A stretch of DNA of 64,000 nt from Benincasa hispida. Its lineage: Eukaryota > Streptophyta > Magnoliopsida > Cucurbitales > Cucurbitaceae. The stretch covers positions 8,683,245-8,747,244 of the forward strand of contig NC_052351.1 of the NCBI RefSeq assembly GCF_009727055.1, read 5' to 3'. Within the stretch, counting starts at the first letter, position 1. Each line of letters begins with the position of its first letter. Positions 48,401 through 61,384 of this stretch are shown piece after piece. Under the pieces are notes generated by a model. The model ran no database searches, was not told the origin of the DNA, and saw only the letters and a program-made list of their open reading frames with translations. A program made the translations under genes and the position numbers.

Positions 48401-51400
48401 GTGCAGTCCGACTTAGTTGCCTCGGGCTCATTTCTTCTTCCATTGGAGACCAACTTCCACGTGATTGAGCACGTGGACCAGCAACCTGCTGTAATGGAGG
48501 GGGCCTCGCTGGAAATGCGGGTTCACTTGATAAACGCTCTCTTGTATCTTGCCCATGTTGCAATATAAGGAGTCTACGCCTTGTATCAGGATCTAATTCT
48601 GATTCTGGTACCTCGCCCTCCTCTCTAGCAGGAGAACTTTGTAAAGTTGGTTCAGATGGGGCCACATGAGCCACTGAGTTAACATGGGGAAGTTGCATGT
48701 TTGGAAAATATGGCATCGATGCCTGCTTTGGCGGAAGTGGAACAGCACCAGAAGCAGAAGGCATTGTATATTGAAGAGAAGACACTCGTGGATCTGCACT
48801 GATGATAGTTGAAGAACCCAAAAATGCATCCTGGGGAAGATGGAAGGAAGATGAATCCTTTTTCATGTGTATGTACAACTGCGTGTGCGCGATAGACAGA
48901 GATCTTAAATTGAAGTAATATGCAGGCACAATGACTAATTGATGCAGAGAGTTTACTAATTTCTTTATGTTTTGCTCACTCTTTAAGTTATTTGTAATTC
49001 TCGGACATCTATTCAGCATCATTTTTATTGAATAAAGTTGCAGAATTATTTCCACTCCACAAGTAACGATTGTTGGATGCAAATGTATAACGGTAACTTG
49101 AAAATTTAAGAATGAATTCATTTCCTCCTAAAATAATGTTATGCAATATATTATTACGTATATGCTAATGGCAGTTTACTTATGACCTAATTAGTACTCT
49201 GGTATATGCTAATGGCAGTTTACTTATGACCTCGATCAATGACCGTTCTTAGTCAGTACCTTCATTCTTCTGTCGACTTCCACGTCTGGTATACCATCAA
49301 AAGTTGGCATATCTTTGTTTCCATTAGAAACAGAGTATTCATCCTGAAAAACATATAAGGGAAAAGAATGAAGCATTTATCAAGTCAAGAAACAAAAGAA
49401 ATAAAACTAAATTTGATTACAACATGACCTCATTATCAAACTAAATTTGATTATTTAGGGGAAAAAGAATTTGAGAAGGAATCCCGACTGACCTCTGAGA
49501 CAAGATAGTTGCTCACATCAGGAGGAGAGGGAATATCGTTGACACCATCTTCATATGAAATATCAGAAATTTGTTGCAGTAGGACCTCATCAAATTCCCT
49601 GAAATCAGAGGAATGCCGCAATTAACAAAAGAAAACTGATGACATGCATGGCCATCTTCCAGAGCTAGAACCTTAATTTGCAAATATTAAGAATAAGCAT
49701 GGTAGAATTCATGTCCATTTGAACTTTAGCAATCTTCTGAATCTTACTTGAAAAAACCACCTCTAACATTGCAGGCAACATTCCTTGCTACGCATAGAAC
49801 AGGGATGGCATTATTTCCCTAAAAAAAAAAGGAAACATGAGATAAACCAGCGTTCCCTGATTTTTAAAGAAATCTTTCAAACTGAAATGTCAAAATGCAA
49901 ATAAGAATATACTTCAGCGTTAGGGGCATAGTAAGGAGCAAATGCAGGGACAACATGTACTCGAGGTTGATCCTTTTCATCCCACACTTTCAAACGATCA
50001 TCAATTACCAGAGCCATTTTTGGGTGGCAAAACCCATCTTGGAAGACATTGAACAATGACTTCCTAGAACCTAATGACATGGACCAAAAGAATATTATAA
50101 AAAAAAAATAACTTGAGAATCTTTAAAATGGGAGAAAAACTATAAAGCATGACTTTAAGCAGTTTCAGAATTATCTCCCTCATCAACAAACTGCCATGCT
50201 CTATAAGTCCCTCGGCAAAATGTTCTACTGGTTTGGGAAGGGATATTTTTCTTCTTTGGAATTGGCTTAAACTTACTAACCAGACTTGACACAAACAATG
50301 CGATCTAACAATTCTTTGGGATTTATCAAATTTGAATCCGGATCAAGGAGCCTCCACATCTCCAAAGCATAATCCCTTTCAGCCATTGTACACACATAGA
50401 CCTCAAAACGCTTGCGGCCTCTTGCAGTCAAGTAGCTCCGAAGATCTTCCCATGCAGGTCTCAACCTCACGAGAACACTTGTATCACGAATCTATGGAAT
50501 TACACCAGTAGTTGAGTCAATATAACTTTCATTCCATGATTTCACAAAATAGCTTAAAACTTTCATTGACATATTATTCTAAATGAAATATCATATAAAG
50601 AACTCATGCACCACTTAAATGAACCAATCTTGTCTCAGGCAACCAACATCAGTTTTGAATTACTTTCAATCATTACTGTCAATGATCCACAGACAAATTA
50701 GGAGACACATGAAAACGTAGAAAAAAAATATCCAACACAAGGATACTAGAAAAAAGAGCAATATGAATGTGCATGTGAACAATCGACGTGAAAAACAAGT
50801 GAAGTGTATAGTTTGGTAGTCCCTGCACAATCCTTGGAAACAAATAGATAACCTGCATTAAAAAACTAGTTACCTGGGGGTTGATACGAGTTAGAATGAT
50901 ATTTTTTTCATGCAACCGTATGAGTGGTCGAACAACAGGTTGATGGTTGTCAGACAATGCTTGAACAACCTCTGATTGACTTTTAATCACTTTTCCATTC
51001 TCTATAACCTGGTCATTTTCAGCATACTGTTTCAGAATTATCTTGTCGTCTTGATATCGCTTAACCTCTGCCAGCATGCCATTAGCACGCTGTGGGTCTA
51101 CCTCACTGCTTATTTTCCGCTGCAGGGCTTCAATTCTATCCTCAAACGAGCGCATTGTATTTGCAACCACAAGTGTCTCATCAAGATCAAATACAATGCC
51201 AAGACATCTAAGATTCAGCATGTCAAGACAAGAATTGTAGAGTCCCATTGCAACATTGAAGCCCCAGAAACACGGATACTGTTTTTCATAATCTCTCGAA
51301 TACATGGCTACCAAATGTAGCTCCTCCACTCCAAACATCATTATAGCAGTCTGTTTGAAACGAATCCAAATCATCAGATTTTGCAACACATCCATATCAA

Positions 51401-52315
51401 GAACAACAGACTGAGGAAGAATATGTCATCCCATTGACGAAAACTAAAATGGTATGCATTAAAGAAAGCAGGAACATTTCCAACTAGACAGAATAACAGA
51501 ACCATAAGATTAGAAATTTGAAAAATCGACTCCAGGGGACAATCAAGTTCTCTCATGCTCTAACATCTACACCAATTTTCAGCTTATTGAAATAATAGTT
51601 TTAAATTTGCTTGCAGAACCAAATTCCAAGTTTAACACCATATTGATACTACCAGCAGCAGAATCTTCAAAATAATATCACCGGCCAGACATAGCGCAAG
51701 AAAACAGGAAGAAAGAAGCAAAGAACTGAACTTCCTATAAACCTACAGTCTAGGCGTTAGCTTTGCCCATCTTACAAATCCCATTTTCTTCAATTCGTTT
51801 AAACAAGCCATTTAGAAAGACTAGTAAGTTGAAAATGAACAAAATGTGAAAGCACCATTCTCAATTAAGGTGACAAAATTTTCTCAATATGATTGGAATG
51901 TTTCTATTATAATCCTTGTAAGATGAACAAAGTTCGCTTTAGTATTAAGATTTCGTTTTACTCGTTGGTTTTAATCTCTGTGCGTGTCTTACTTTGTTCT
52001 TACTTTTGTCTTTTGGTCTCCTTTCTTATATTCGAGGTTGTGTTTTTATACCTTATTCTCCATGATACACGAGGAATGCAAAAGATTGAGCGGCGTGTCC
52101 TGTGACTGCGAGGTCTTTGACTCCATTTTGAAGCAAATTCCAGAGGCTGCAATGGTATGAAGCACTGCAAGTGGTGGGCACCTCTCACTCGGTTGCGAGA
52201 AGTGACTTATTCGGATTTCCTTCACTTCGATGTTCTTGTAGCCATTCTTTTCTTCTGGGTAAATCTCTACCTCTCCCAGTAGCTCATCCCCATGGTAAAC
52301 CACCGATTTATACAT
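42419..52315 (-). CDS. CPL2: RNA polymerase II C-terminal domain phosphatase-like protein, CPL2-type
   Basis: Thirteen exons on the minus strand: 52315-52052, 51350-50874, 50491-50281, 50070-49913, 49818-49748, 49598-49493, 49343-49260, 48830-48261, 48142-48079, 47720-47593, 47495-47442, 43349-43253 and 42546-42419. They total 2412 nt, 803 residues, all in phase at GT-AG introns. Family function: a nuclear phosphatase acting on Ser5 of the Pol II CTD, with roles in stress signalling and RNA processing. The N-terminus is [20 protein letters not shown]. The FCP1/SCP motif FDLDETLV has D143, D145 and T147, the second acidic motif is [11 protein letters not shown] (D341, D342), and [19 protein letters not shown] lies in exon 8. 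One dsRNA-binding domain spans exons 10-12 (about 690-762) with [12 protein letters not shown] and [18 protein letters not shown] stop follows in exon 13 after [10 protein letters not shown], so the second dsRNA-binding domain of CPL1 is absent. An in-frame ATG at 52327 would add four residues. Intron 12 is about 4.1 kb and contains a gypsy LTR. Confidence 0.93.
42891..43212. repeat. Tandem duplication of about 155-165 bp in the last intron of the CPL2-like gene
   Basis: Unit 1 (42891-43045) and unit 2 (43046-43212) start TTGTTTTAAAATCATTATAA and contain CCAAACGACTGCAGAAT and AGATTGCTGCAGACA. They differ by a few substitutions and small insertions. The second copy ends 40 bases from the splice donor of exon 12. 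Confidence 0.92.
43690..45190. repeat. Degenerate array of GCAT / TTGGA words in the gypsy solo LTR
   Basis: Words such as GTTGGAACGTATGATGG, ATGCGTTGGAACC, GTTGAACGCATAG, GTTGGATGCATAG, TTGGACGCATGATGG, CATGCATCCAACATG and CATGCGTCCAAAC occur about twenty times over 1.5 kb, in both orientations. No fixed period is apparent. Confidence 0.75.
45474..45695. repeat. Four tandem units of about 55 bp in the gypsy solo LTR
   Basis: Units beginning GGATGGTCAG start at about 45474, 45529, 45583 and 45639. Each continues with a GGGCCTAG block and a GAGC.TGTG block. The copies differ by about 20-25 percent by eye. Confidence 0.9.
49158..49232. repeat. 31-bp direct duplication in intron 7 of the CPL2-like gene
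   Basis: GTATATGCTAATGGCAGTTT plus the following 11 bases occurs at 49158-49188 and again at 49202-49232, identical. It lies just downstream of exon 8's acceptor side and 28 bases before exon 7 begins on the plus-strand scale, without touching a splice site. Confidence 0.9.
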
Positions 52316-52399
52316 TCTTCCCTCCATTCTCCTTCCTCAATATTTTGCCTCCAGAAATTTCATCAAGTTTCTATATAATCAATCCCATGGGTTTCAATG

Positions 52400-55010
52400 A
52401 TTTCCTTTCCAGACAATAAGAAAATTTTAAAAACATCATGATCGTCCAATGCTTTAGATGTGATCCAGTTTTCTTTTTTTTTTTTTCCTTTTTTTCCAAA
52501 TTTAAAACATCGATCCGTCAAGAAACAACAGAACAAAACAAGATTCGGGTTCTTCTTTTTTCCATGATCGGAAAAAATTTAAGATCCTGATTGATGATGA
52601 ATCAAAAAGAGAAAAAGAAAAGAAAAAAAAAACTTCAATCAACTCGATCTGTGGTTTGGAAAATCAATCTCTTATTTTATCTCGGTGGTGGTGGTAAAGA
52701 TAATCCTAGGGCTGGTATTTTTTGGCGAGAAGGACTCATGAAACCCTAGATCCAGAAAGCGAAAGGTCAAAATTTCACACTCCTACTTCCCAAACATTAG
52801 ACTCTTTAAATAATTAAATTTATTCATTAATAATCCAATAGACCTAATTAATATGCTTCGTTGTTTCATATTTCTTTTTATAGCTTTTTTTTTTCTCTTT
52901 CCTCTCAATTTCTATTTTCTACACTTAAACCATAATTGTTTGAGGCTTTGGTTTCTTTAAATTTTTTAGGGGCAAGTATTGTAATAAATTAGCTGACTCT
53001 GGGTCTAAATAAAAGAAAATAAAGCTATAGGGGTGGAATGTGAATTTTGTTGATCTGCTTTTATGGGGAGAGAATGATGGGGTTGTTTTAGTTCTATGTT
53101 TTATTAATTAAATAAATTTCGTTCTAGGTTAATGGGATACTAATGGTTTGATTTTATTGTTTGGAGAAAATGCATGGTTTTCTTTAAGAAATTAATAATA
53201 ATCCAATTTATTTTCTTCATTAGGTTCCTTAAAAGTTTAATTAAAATATCATTTTGATTAGATAATTATTCAATTTTAACTATTTTTATATGGATAATTT
53301 TATGAAAATGATAATAAATAATGTTGTGTGGGAAATTCAGATCAAAGGTAAAAGCAATATAATGAAAAATATGATAACGGAAGCAATCAGCCCATAATTG
53401 CCCTGGCCAAGCCAACCATCGCAAACAAACTTATGTAATGTATATAATGTTGAAACAATCAGATAAATGGCCAAAATAAAATGAGCTTTTAGAAAAAATG
53501 AATTTTTTATTGTGAAAATTAATAGACTAATTTTGATATTATTTAAAATTTAAGAATTACAAAAACACACCTACCAAATCCCTATGAATATGTATTAAAA
53601 AAATTTAAATCTATTAAACTACTAAATCACCCTAGATTTCTCCTACATTTGAATTTTGAATATAAGTATTTTGAAGCAAAATAAAATAAAATATATCAAA
53701 ATTAATTTTAATTCTTAAAAAATAATATCTAAAAATAATTATCATTAAGACAAAACTAGATCTACAAAATCTAAAAATGATAATTATAAATCAATAATTG
53801 AAAATATAAATGAAAAATTATATCTTTGAGTACCAACATAAAATATATTCAATTATAATTTAATTCAAAATTTAAGCTGAGACTAACCTGTATTCAAAAT
53901 ATCTATAGAATGAAATCAATCTCATATAAGTCCAACAAGTATAAATTAAAATTTATAAATATGTTGTCATACATACTTGCAATTTTTAATTTTCATTAGT
54001 ATGAATCATGCAAATACTTTGTATTATATAGAATTTTCATCATATTTTGTCACAGTGTAATAGCTAAAAACTTGTCAACCAAAGTACAAATTGTATATTT
54101 CAAATGCCCCATTCATCTTTCATTCTAATCATTATCATTCGAAAATCTAACCAATTAATATAAAAAATAATTTGAAATCTTAATTAAAAAACACATTACA
54201 TACCTATATGTTACCGGACATGGATTTTGGGTGTTGCATCCTTCCCTAAAGTAAGGCTTTAGGTAATGGGGTTGAAAATTTTGTGTCGAATAAATGTTGT
54301 CATGGTTTTGGCCTGATGGAGTAGAAGTCATATTTTGAAATTGTTTTAACACGGTCATCATTTAGGAAGATGACTAGGATGGAAAATTGTTGGTTGTTAG
54401 ATCAACATAATTTTGAGATAGAGATTGAATTTAATAAAAAAATCTAGAGATCAACATGTATATAATATTTTGTTGAAAATATATTTTAAAAAAAAACCCG
54501 TTTAATCAAAAGATATAATTTTAAGTTTCAAACCTAAATCAAATCTATAACCAATATTATTTGTAAATATCTTTTTAAAACTACATTAAAAAAAGCATGT
54601 GATCTCGCAGTAGAAATTTGTAGAGATATGGAATAATCTAATTGTGGATCTCTCTTCAAATATTAGTGGTATATTTTAAAAAATGGACATCTTTCAAAAT
54701 CACATTCATATCTTGGCCATTTACCAATTTATCTATAATGTTATTCCAAAGAAAATAAGGGGCCAAAGAAAAGATAAATTTGTAAAACCCACCAAAAGTC
54801 AAAAGTACGCCACGAGTAAAAAAAAAAAAAAACAACTATACCATTCTAATAAAAACATTTGATTTATGTATAAACAATTCTAATTATCATTTTAAAAATC
54901 AATATATATTATCATTTTAAAAATCAATGTGTATATTTATATATATACACACTTTTTTCCCTTAAGAAATATTTAAAAATATTTAATCGATATTTTTTAT
55001 TTTTAATACA
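52400..55010. other. Upstream region of the CPL2-like gene and AT-rich intergenic DNA
   Basis: 52400-52800 is presumably promoter and 5' leader of the CPL2-like gene, T- and A-rich; no clear TATA box was chosen. 52800-55010 shows no gene. A 68-codon minus-strand frame at 54155-54361 has no recognisable domain. Confidence 0.5.
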
Positions 55011-55018
55011 ATAAAAAG

Positions 55019-55650
55019 TAGGGGTATTCAAAAAATCCAATAACCCGAAAAAATTGATCAATCCAACCCAAACCGGTGCGGTTTGGGTTGGATTATCAAC
55101 TCATTTGGGTTGGGTTGGATTCAAATAAATGAAAATTTTATGGGTCGGGTTAGTTCATGGGTTCACCTAATATAACTCAAACCAACCCGAACCAACCCAA
55201 ATTTATTATTAACTTAAAAAAAATATTTTTTTTGTTACTTATAACACAATTATTTATACATATATTGATTTAATTTTATTTAATTCCAATATTTTCTGAA
55301 TAATTTATTTTTCAACAACTCTTAAAAGTAGTTTCTTTGCACCTTAGAAAGAAACTTTTTACTATATAAATTGAAATTGAGTAGTTAATCTTAATTCAAT
55401 ATATGAAAATAATTAAATTATATTTTTACATACTTACGTTTTGCTTCTTTTTAGAACAAAATTTTAAATAAATGACCTGATTAACCCGAACCAACCCAAC
55501 CCAAATATTTCATGGTTGGGTTGGGTTGGGTTCATTTTTTAATAAGGGTTATTTGGGTTGAGGAAATTTATAACCCGAACAATTAGGTTGGGTTGGATTG
55601 GGTCTAAAAAGTCTTTCAACCCAACCCAACCCAACCCATGAACACTCCTA
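55019..55650. mobile_element. hAT-type MITE rich in GGGTTGGGTT
   Basis: Terminal inverted repeats TAGGGGTATTCA at 55019-55030 and TGAACACTCCTA at 55639-55650 are flanked by a perfect 8-bp duplication ATAAAAAG (55011-55018 and 55651-55658). Subterminal regions are rich in AACCCAACCC and its complement, making long imperfect foldbacks. No transposase. An 8-bp duplication and a TAGGG start are hAT hallmarks. Confidence 0.88.
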
Positions 55651-57439
55651 ATAAAAAGTAGGTAAATCAAATTACAAATTACTTAGTTTCCTTACACATT
55701 CGTATGCTAAACAAGTTATGCTCGATTTGACATATAATTTATATTTTAAACAAAAAATAAATAAAAAAAGATTCTAATCTAGAGAATATCTACAACTATC
55801 TTGGTCTAGGATGAATAGTTAACATCAACTTTTAATAATTTGCTAAATCTGTAAAATGATAACTTGTAAAAATACAAATTATTATAGCATTTTTCTTAGA
55901 ATAATGATGATAAATAAGCAAAATATGTGTTATAATACTAGGAATTCATGCTAAAAAAATATATTTGTGCTGAAGTACGTTTAAAATATTTTTTTACCGC
56001 ATATCATGAGTTAATCTGCGCTGACGTACTATATTTTGCAGTTGATCGCAGGAATTATCCGCATGCGTCGAGCTCACATCCGAAGAAGAAGCAGTTGATC
56101 GCATGCTTTGGGATCTCTGATATAATCCTAATGGATATTCTGCCACAACTCATAATAATGACCATGATATCAGCGTGGACATTGCGGGATCCCTATAGTC
56201 ATCACCAGGTAGCTCTATAAATAGAGCCTTGACGCCAATGTCAAAGGATTCTGGATTTTTTGTTTGAGAATTATGTGATCTCGAGCAAGAGTACGATTGA
56301 GCGTTCCTCTAAGAATCCTTCACTCCCAAAAACCACCTCCGACTCCCATTGGAACTTCACTGGAGAAAAAGCTTGAGAGGGTCTTCTCCACTCCATACCA
56401 CCACGTTGTCACCAACAACCTTGACATTCCATTTGTTTAACGCAAGAGATTGCTAAGAAATGGCCTATCATCATTTTCTTCTTATCTTACTGTTGTGTTA
56501 CATTATGTACTTAAGAAGTTAATCATTTTGTGAACAACACTTCTATTTTGATGTAGCTAACATAATGTCTACTCCCATTTTCTCTTCTATCTTTATCATC
56601 ACTTTTGCACTTACCATGAGTAACTAATCTCAATGGGGTAAGGGGAAGTTTAATGCTATGAACTAAGTTGAGTCTTTAAGGGTCAATCCTGTTTACTTAG
56701 AGTATGACTATTTAAATACTTATTTATGATCACTCATTGAGTCAAGTAGCTATTCAACTGCTCAAAAGGGTAAGTAGTTGTGGATCTCACTAAGCAAAAT
56801 AAGAGGTGTTTTTAGAGATAGAAACAACATTCATGCGTCATAAAGATATGACAAATGTGGCGAGTCACCGAGAAGTGTGCAATGAATGAATATTGCGAGC
56901 CTGGATTTCCCTTGAAGCTAAACTTAGGAACTAAGCATAGACTTCCCCCAAACCCTGCTTCTCCGTACATTTTTTTACACACATTAAAGCTATTGTCTGT
57001 CTAGATTTTCTCAGAATTAAACTCAAAGTGTTCACTGCCTGTTTAGAAAATTTCATCACGTAGTTTCTTTAATTGCATGATCTTTGACTCTACTACAATT
57101 ACTTTAGTCCTATCGCATACACGTCCGAACGTTCATAGTTACAAATCCCTGAGTTTGACTTGGCTCACACCGAGAAACTTGTATTTTTTTTATACTTGAA
57201 AAATTATTTAGAAAAAAAAAACTTGTGATCAATGCATGATTAACTACAACTTGGCGCATAATTAGTTCAACGCATAGTAATTCTTTAACAATTTATGTTA
57301 ACCGTATCGAACGTAACAAGTTTTTTGCACCGTTATTGGGGATTTGACAACTAATTGAGTATTTGGTTTGTGTTTTTATAGACACCCTCATGTATTGCTT
57401 GCTTTAGCAACAAAGCAAAAAATAGTATATAAGTACAAA

Positions 57440-58060
57440 TACTGAACCTCAATTCAATATTGACCTTGACATTGAGCGAGCCTTTCGTCACAGAGCAAGA
57501 CAAAATAGAAATAGAAGAAGAAGGAATATGGCAAACAACTAGAACAACAACCAGGCCGGAGAAAATGGAGTTCATGGGCATGAACAGAAGAACCCTATCA
57601 TGTTGGCTGTCAATTGCGAAATTTCAATGCAGAACTATACAGCCCCGAACCTATAAGATTTCTCGTCGGATATCATGCGGCTAACCATTGATGAAAATGT
57701 GAGATTTGAGATCAAGCCAATCATGTTGCAGATGATCCAGACTGCAAGGCAGTTTTGGAAAGGGCGGCGGGAGAAGATTCTCATGCCCATATGATTAGTT
57801 TTGTGGAATTGTACAACACTTTTTCTATTCCAGGCGTGATGCTGGAAGGGATCCAGCTTTCGCTCTTTCCTTACACTTTTTAAGATGAGGGCAAACAACG
57901 GGCATATTCTTTAAAACTTAATGAGATCGTGTCATGGGACCAGTTGTTCAAGAAATTTATGAAGAAGTTCTTTCCACCAATCATCAACGAAGCTGCTCAC
58001 TAGGAGTGAGCTTTTGAAGCAATTAAGGGCTCCAAAGATAGAAATATTTTTTCATTTTTG
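57440..58060 (+). pseudogene. Degraded Athila-like gag, N-terminal part
   Basis: Readable pieces on the plus strand are DLDIERAFRHRARQ (57459), MANN followed by a stop (57528), IMRLTIDENVRFEIKPIMLQ (57673), MIQTARQFW, then after a frame change SFVELYNTFSIPGVMLEGIQ and LFPYT. The block EIVSWDQLFKKFMKKFFPP lies near 57920-57980. The FEIKP.MLQMIQ and W..L...F...FFPP patterns are typical of Athila/Tat gag. Several stops and at least two frame changes. Confidence 0.75.
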
Positions 58061-58087
58061 GAAAAGTAAATGCAGACTCGACTAACT

Positions 58088-58843
58088 CTACAAAAACAAA
58101 GACTCAGACTTATGAGATAAAGATGAGTAATGTTCAGAATTAAAGGGAGAGCTAAGGGAAAAAGCACGATGAGGCTTGGTAACCTCCAACTCTTTTACTT
58201 TAGGCTCCCCGAAATGAAGCACGGGCTCATACTCAACCTCACTAACTTGTTCTTGGCATGGCAGAGGATTAACATCTTCATCATCATTGGTCCAGGGAAA
58301 TTCCTCAATAAGATATGCCTCGGTGCCACAGACGATGAGAAGCTTTGAATGATTCTCCAATGTCAGCATGGAATGTGCAAGATGAGGGATAAAATGGACC
58401 TCAACTAGTAGGGGTGCTTAAGTCTCCAGGCGAGACTCAATAGACTCCTGCTCACAATGAGAAAAACCATAAGCAAGTTCACACATTAAAGAATCCTACG
58501 TCTTACCATGGCCAGAAGTTTGAGGAATCGACAGCTCAACTTGATGATCGACGCTAGTCACTTCACTGCTCAGTTCGATATGATTAGAAGATGGTTCCAT
58601 CCAAGACTCTCGAGTCTCCCAACTGATTTAGTAATCTAAGCAACAAGGTCACTCAGATTCTAAAATTGAGTTATAACTTCAGATCCATAGAAGCTATCCT
58701 GTTGGAAACTCAAGGATTTTTTATGACTAAAGGAGGGTTCCTACACAATCTTACAAGATTTGTTAGAAAGCTCCTTAACCAATTCTTCTAAAGAAATATC
58801 TGAAGTAGAGAAAGAGGCATGCATCGATAATGGAGTTTGGCTA
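58088..58843 (-). pseudogene. Minus-strand coding remnant, probably C-terminal gag of the same family
   Basis: Minus-strand reading from 58843 gives SLEELVKELS and later QFxNLSDLVA and SVGRLES with stops, resembling the coiled segment near the end of Athila-type gag. An open frame of 93 codons at 58369-58088 contains EEFPWTNDDEDVNPLPCQEQ. It has no domain I can name. Its orientation is opposite to the adjacent gag. Confidence 0.45.
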
Positions 58844-59002
58844 TGTTGGGATTGATGTCTTAAATCTCTTGTATTCTCGTAGTTTGTAAACATTGTATAA
58901 ACAAATTGTTATTAATAAAATAATTGTTATTTTATGAGCATACATTCAATTCAATAGATTAAGATCCTAGGTTATTTTATGTAATTTAAACAAGTATATA
59001 GA
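58844..59002 (+). repeat. LTR X, first 159 bp only, interrupted by LTR C
   Basis: It starts TGTTGGGATTGATGTC and contains a TAGTTTGTAAACA block as in the starts of the other copia LTRs here. At 59003 a new LTR start appears. The rest of LTR X is not seen and may lie beyond the window. Confidence 0.7.
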
Positions 59003-60454
59003 TGTTCGAGTTTGTGCCCTAAAGTCTCATGTCTTATAGTTTGTAAACAACTTTGTAAGAAAATTTGTGATGTATAATATATATGATATTTACTTCACTT
59101 TTTGACTTTGCACATTTAGATGTTTTTTATTTTACCACAAACCAATAAACTTAATATCTCTGGTTCTCTTTATGTAACTTAAGCATGTATGTAGTGACAT
59201 ACAAGTAGATCATGTCTTAAGTGAGAACCAAAATAGTCTGTAATATATGGATATAGGAGGGAAACTTTATCCTGGTAACACTACGGATGCGGCCCGCTTT
59301 GTGGAATTTTACGAGTGTTGTGATTTATCACAGATGGTCTGATCCTGATCATTCGTGTAATGGACATGCGAGCGGGGGCATCTTATACAAAGGGTTTGTA
59401 TAAGACCTGACCTCGAAGTGTTAATGTCTCGTTACATAACTCTATTCATGACTGAGACTTCACTTCACTAGAATGACCATAGGTAACATGACCTCAATCC
59501 TGAGTAAGTTGGGAACTCTTGCCATTGAGGGCAGTCCTTTGATTTGCATGGGTGCGAGTGGCCAAAGCGCCGACTCAAATCTACCACTTTGGGGATACGT
59601 CCGATTTGGGAGCTGGGAACTCAGCTTCACAAGATGGAGTTCACTCCTTCCCCGAAGTAGGGGTAAGTAGATAGATTGCTCTCTAATCCTGGGGCTTGAA
59701 CAATGTGGTGCCACACACTTTCTCATGGCTCGAGAGGTGTTCACACATAGTAGGACTATGTTGTATTGTTCATTAGAGGGATCAATGGTACTTAAGGAGA
59801 AATATGTAACTATAGGCGCAAAATGGTAAATTGGCCTACTGTAATTATGAGCATCTGTGAAGGGTCATCATATTGATGATTGGTTATATCTAATGGACAT
59901 AGAAATATATCTATGGCAATAAGAGTTCAACTATTGATCTTTAGTGGATTGTCTGACAATTAACGGATGGTGGATATCATGACTAAAGAGTTTAGTAAGC
60001 TATTCACGTACTATTGGAGCTTTAAGCCATAGGTCCATAAGGTCCCCTTGGTAGCTTGAATACAAGTTGAGAGTTAGTTTTTGGGTCAGTTTGAAATGTT
60101 CAAATTGACAAGAGAGAGTTCGGTTATATATGATATAATTGAATTAGTTAATTATACATAATATAATTAACTTTATGTATGAGATACATTAATTTGGAAG
60201 AAATTAGATATAAATATGATTTAGATCTAGTGGAGGAAAACTACTATAATTAATATATGATATTAATTCATATGTTATGAATATGATGTGATCACATTCA
60301 TTGGACGGTTAAAAGGAAAATGAGACGGCGTCTCTTTTATTTTAATAACGGATAAGTGAGTTGAAAGATCACTTTAAGACGCATAAATAGCTCACGGTAC
60401 GTTAAGCATGAGATGCGTGGACATTATGTTAAAAAGTATGTCATCGCTTAGAAA

Positions 60455-60790
60455 ATCTGTGCATATACAATAGTGCCTACACGATTGCTTACCTATACGA
60501 TAGTGCTAAGCGATCACTTAACGATTACATGCGTGTGCGATTTACTAAACAATCGTTTACCTTTTCCTAAGCGATCATTTAGCACCCGATATTTACTAAA
60601 CGATCGTATAGAAGATCGCTTAGTTTTTCCTGTACGATCTTTTAGACGATCGCTTACCTTTTTTCCTACACGATCATTTAGACGATCACTTACCTTTTTC
60701 CTACACGATCGTATACTTCACCTAAACAATCAAGCACTTTATCTATACGATGGACAAGCTCATCTCCCACTTGCTTGATCGTTGTATACG
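60455..60790. repeat. CGATCG word array inside the LTR of element C
   Basis: TACACGATC(A/G)TTTAGACGATCGCTTACC and close variants recur from 70 to 400 bases downstream of the TATA box, so within the transcribed R/U5 part. Words often pair as palindromes such as TAAACGATCGTATA. A 101-codon frame here (60473-60778) reads RSFRRSLTFF twice only because of the DNA repeat and is not a gene. Confidence 0.9.
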
Positions 60791-61102
60791 ATCTTTCTTC
60801 ACTTTCCCTCTACCAAATCCGAACAAAGCTCATCCTTTGGATTCTCACTCCAAGAATACTGAAGGCTCTGAGTGGTGGTGTCATCTCCGTTTCCTTCTGT
60901 TCGTGTGGAGACTGTTTGAGGTAGACGATTGAGTTTTAGATTTGCAATGAAGAAGAAGTCTTCAACTGGTATGATCTCTCGATCTATTTAGCATTATGAA
61001 TGCATTTTAGTATGTTTGAATGTATACATGGTAATTCTGTCACAGTGAATTGGAAAGATCCACTTCCACTTATAGGTACTCTTGAATAAGAATTCCTTTA
61101 AT

Positions 61103-61115
61103 TGGTATCAGAGCA
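61103..61115 (+). other. Primer binding site of element C
   Basis: TGGTATCAGAGCA, identical to the site of element B, two to three bases after the LTR end. Confidence 0.9.
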
Positions 61116-61384
61116 CTCGATTTCTGATATTCCAATTCATTACTGCAAAAGAATTGCATTTACATTCACGGTGGGTGTAGCATGTCTACTCTCTATTTTA
61201 ATTGTTAATTCATTTGTGGATGTGTGGATTAATGGAGTTTTTTGGGATGTAACCTTGGTTTGTTAAATTCTCAAGTTAATTGTAAAGGCCCCTGCACTTT
61301 TGGCACAATTAATTGCTATCGAGTCTGTAAATTCAAAGTTAGTTTGAGTCTTGAGTCATTCGTGATGAAGTTTGGAGCAAGGGT

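Larger units (their letters stand above)
55930..58843 (+). mobile_element. Athila/Tat-like Ty3/gypsy remnant
   Basis: A TATA box CTCTATAAATAGAGCC near 56211-56226 lies in an LTR-like segment that ends near 57318. It is followed by TTGCACCGTTATTGGGGATT (57325-57344), a decayed form of the tRNA-Asp-type primer site common in Athila and Tat elements. Gag-like sequence follows on the plus strand to about 58060. From about 58075 to 58843 related coding sequence reads on the minus strand. LTR X interrupts at 58844. The left LTR boundary is not clear and is given only approximately. Confidence 0.65.

Noticed and set aside
48132..49121. A single open frame of 329 codons taken as one exon
   Set aside because: Only 48261-48830 fits the CPL family and has proper splice sites. 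The rest is read-through into introns 7 and 8.
54155..54361. 68-codon minus-strand open frame
   Set aside because: No similarity to a known family recognised, isolated in intergenic DNA and of a length expected by chance.
60473..60778. Open frame of 101 codons with RSFRRSLTFF repeats
   Set aside because: It is a translation of the CGATCG word array within an LTR. The protein repeats follow from the DNA repeats.
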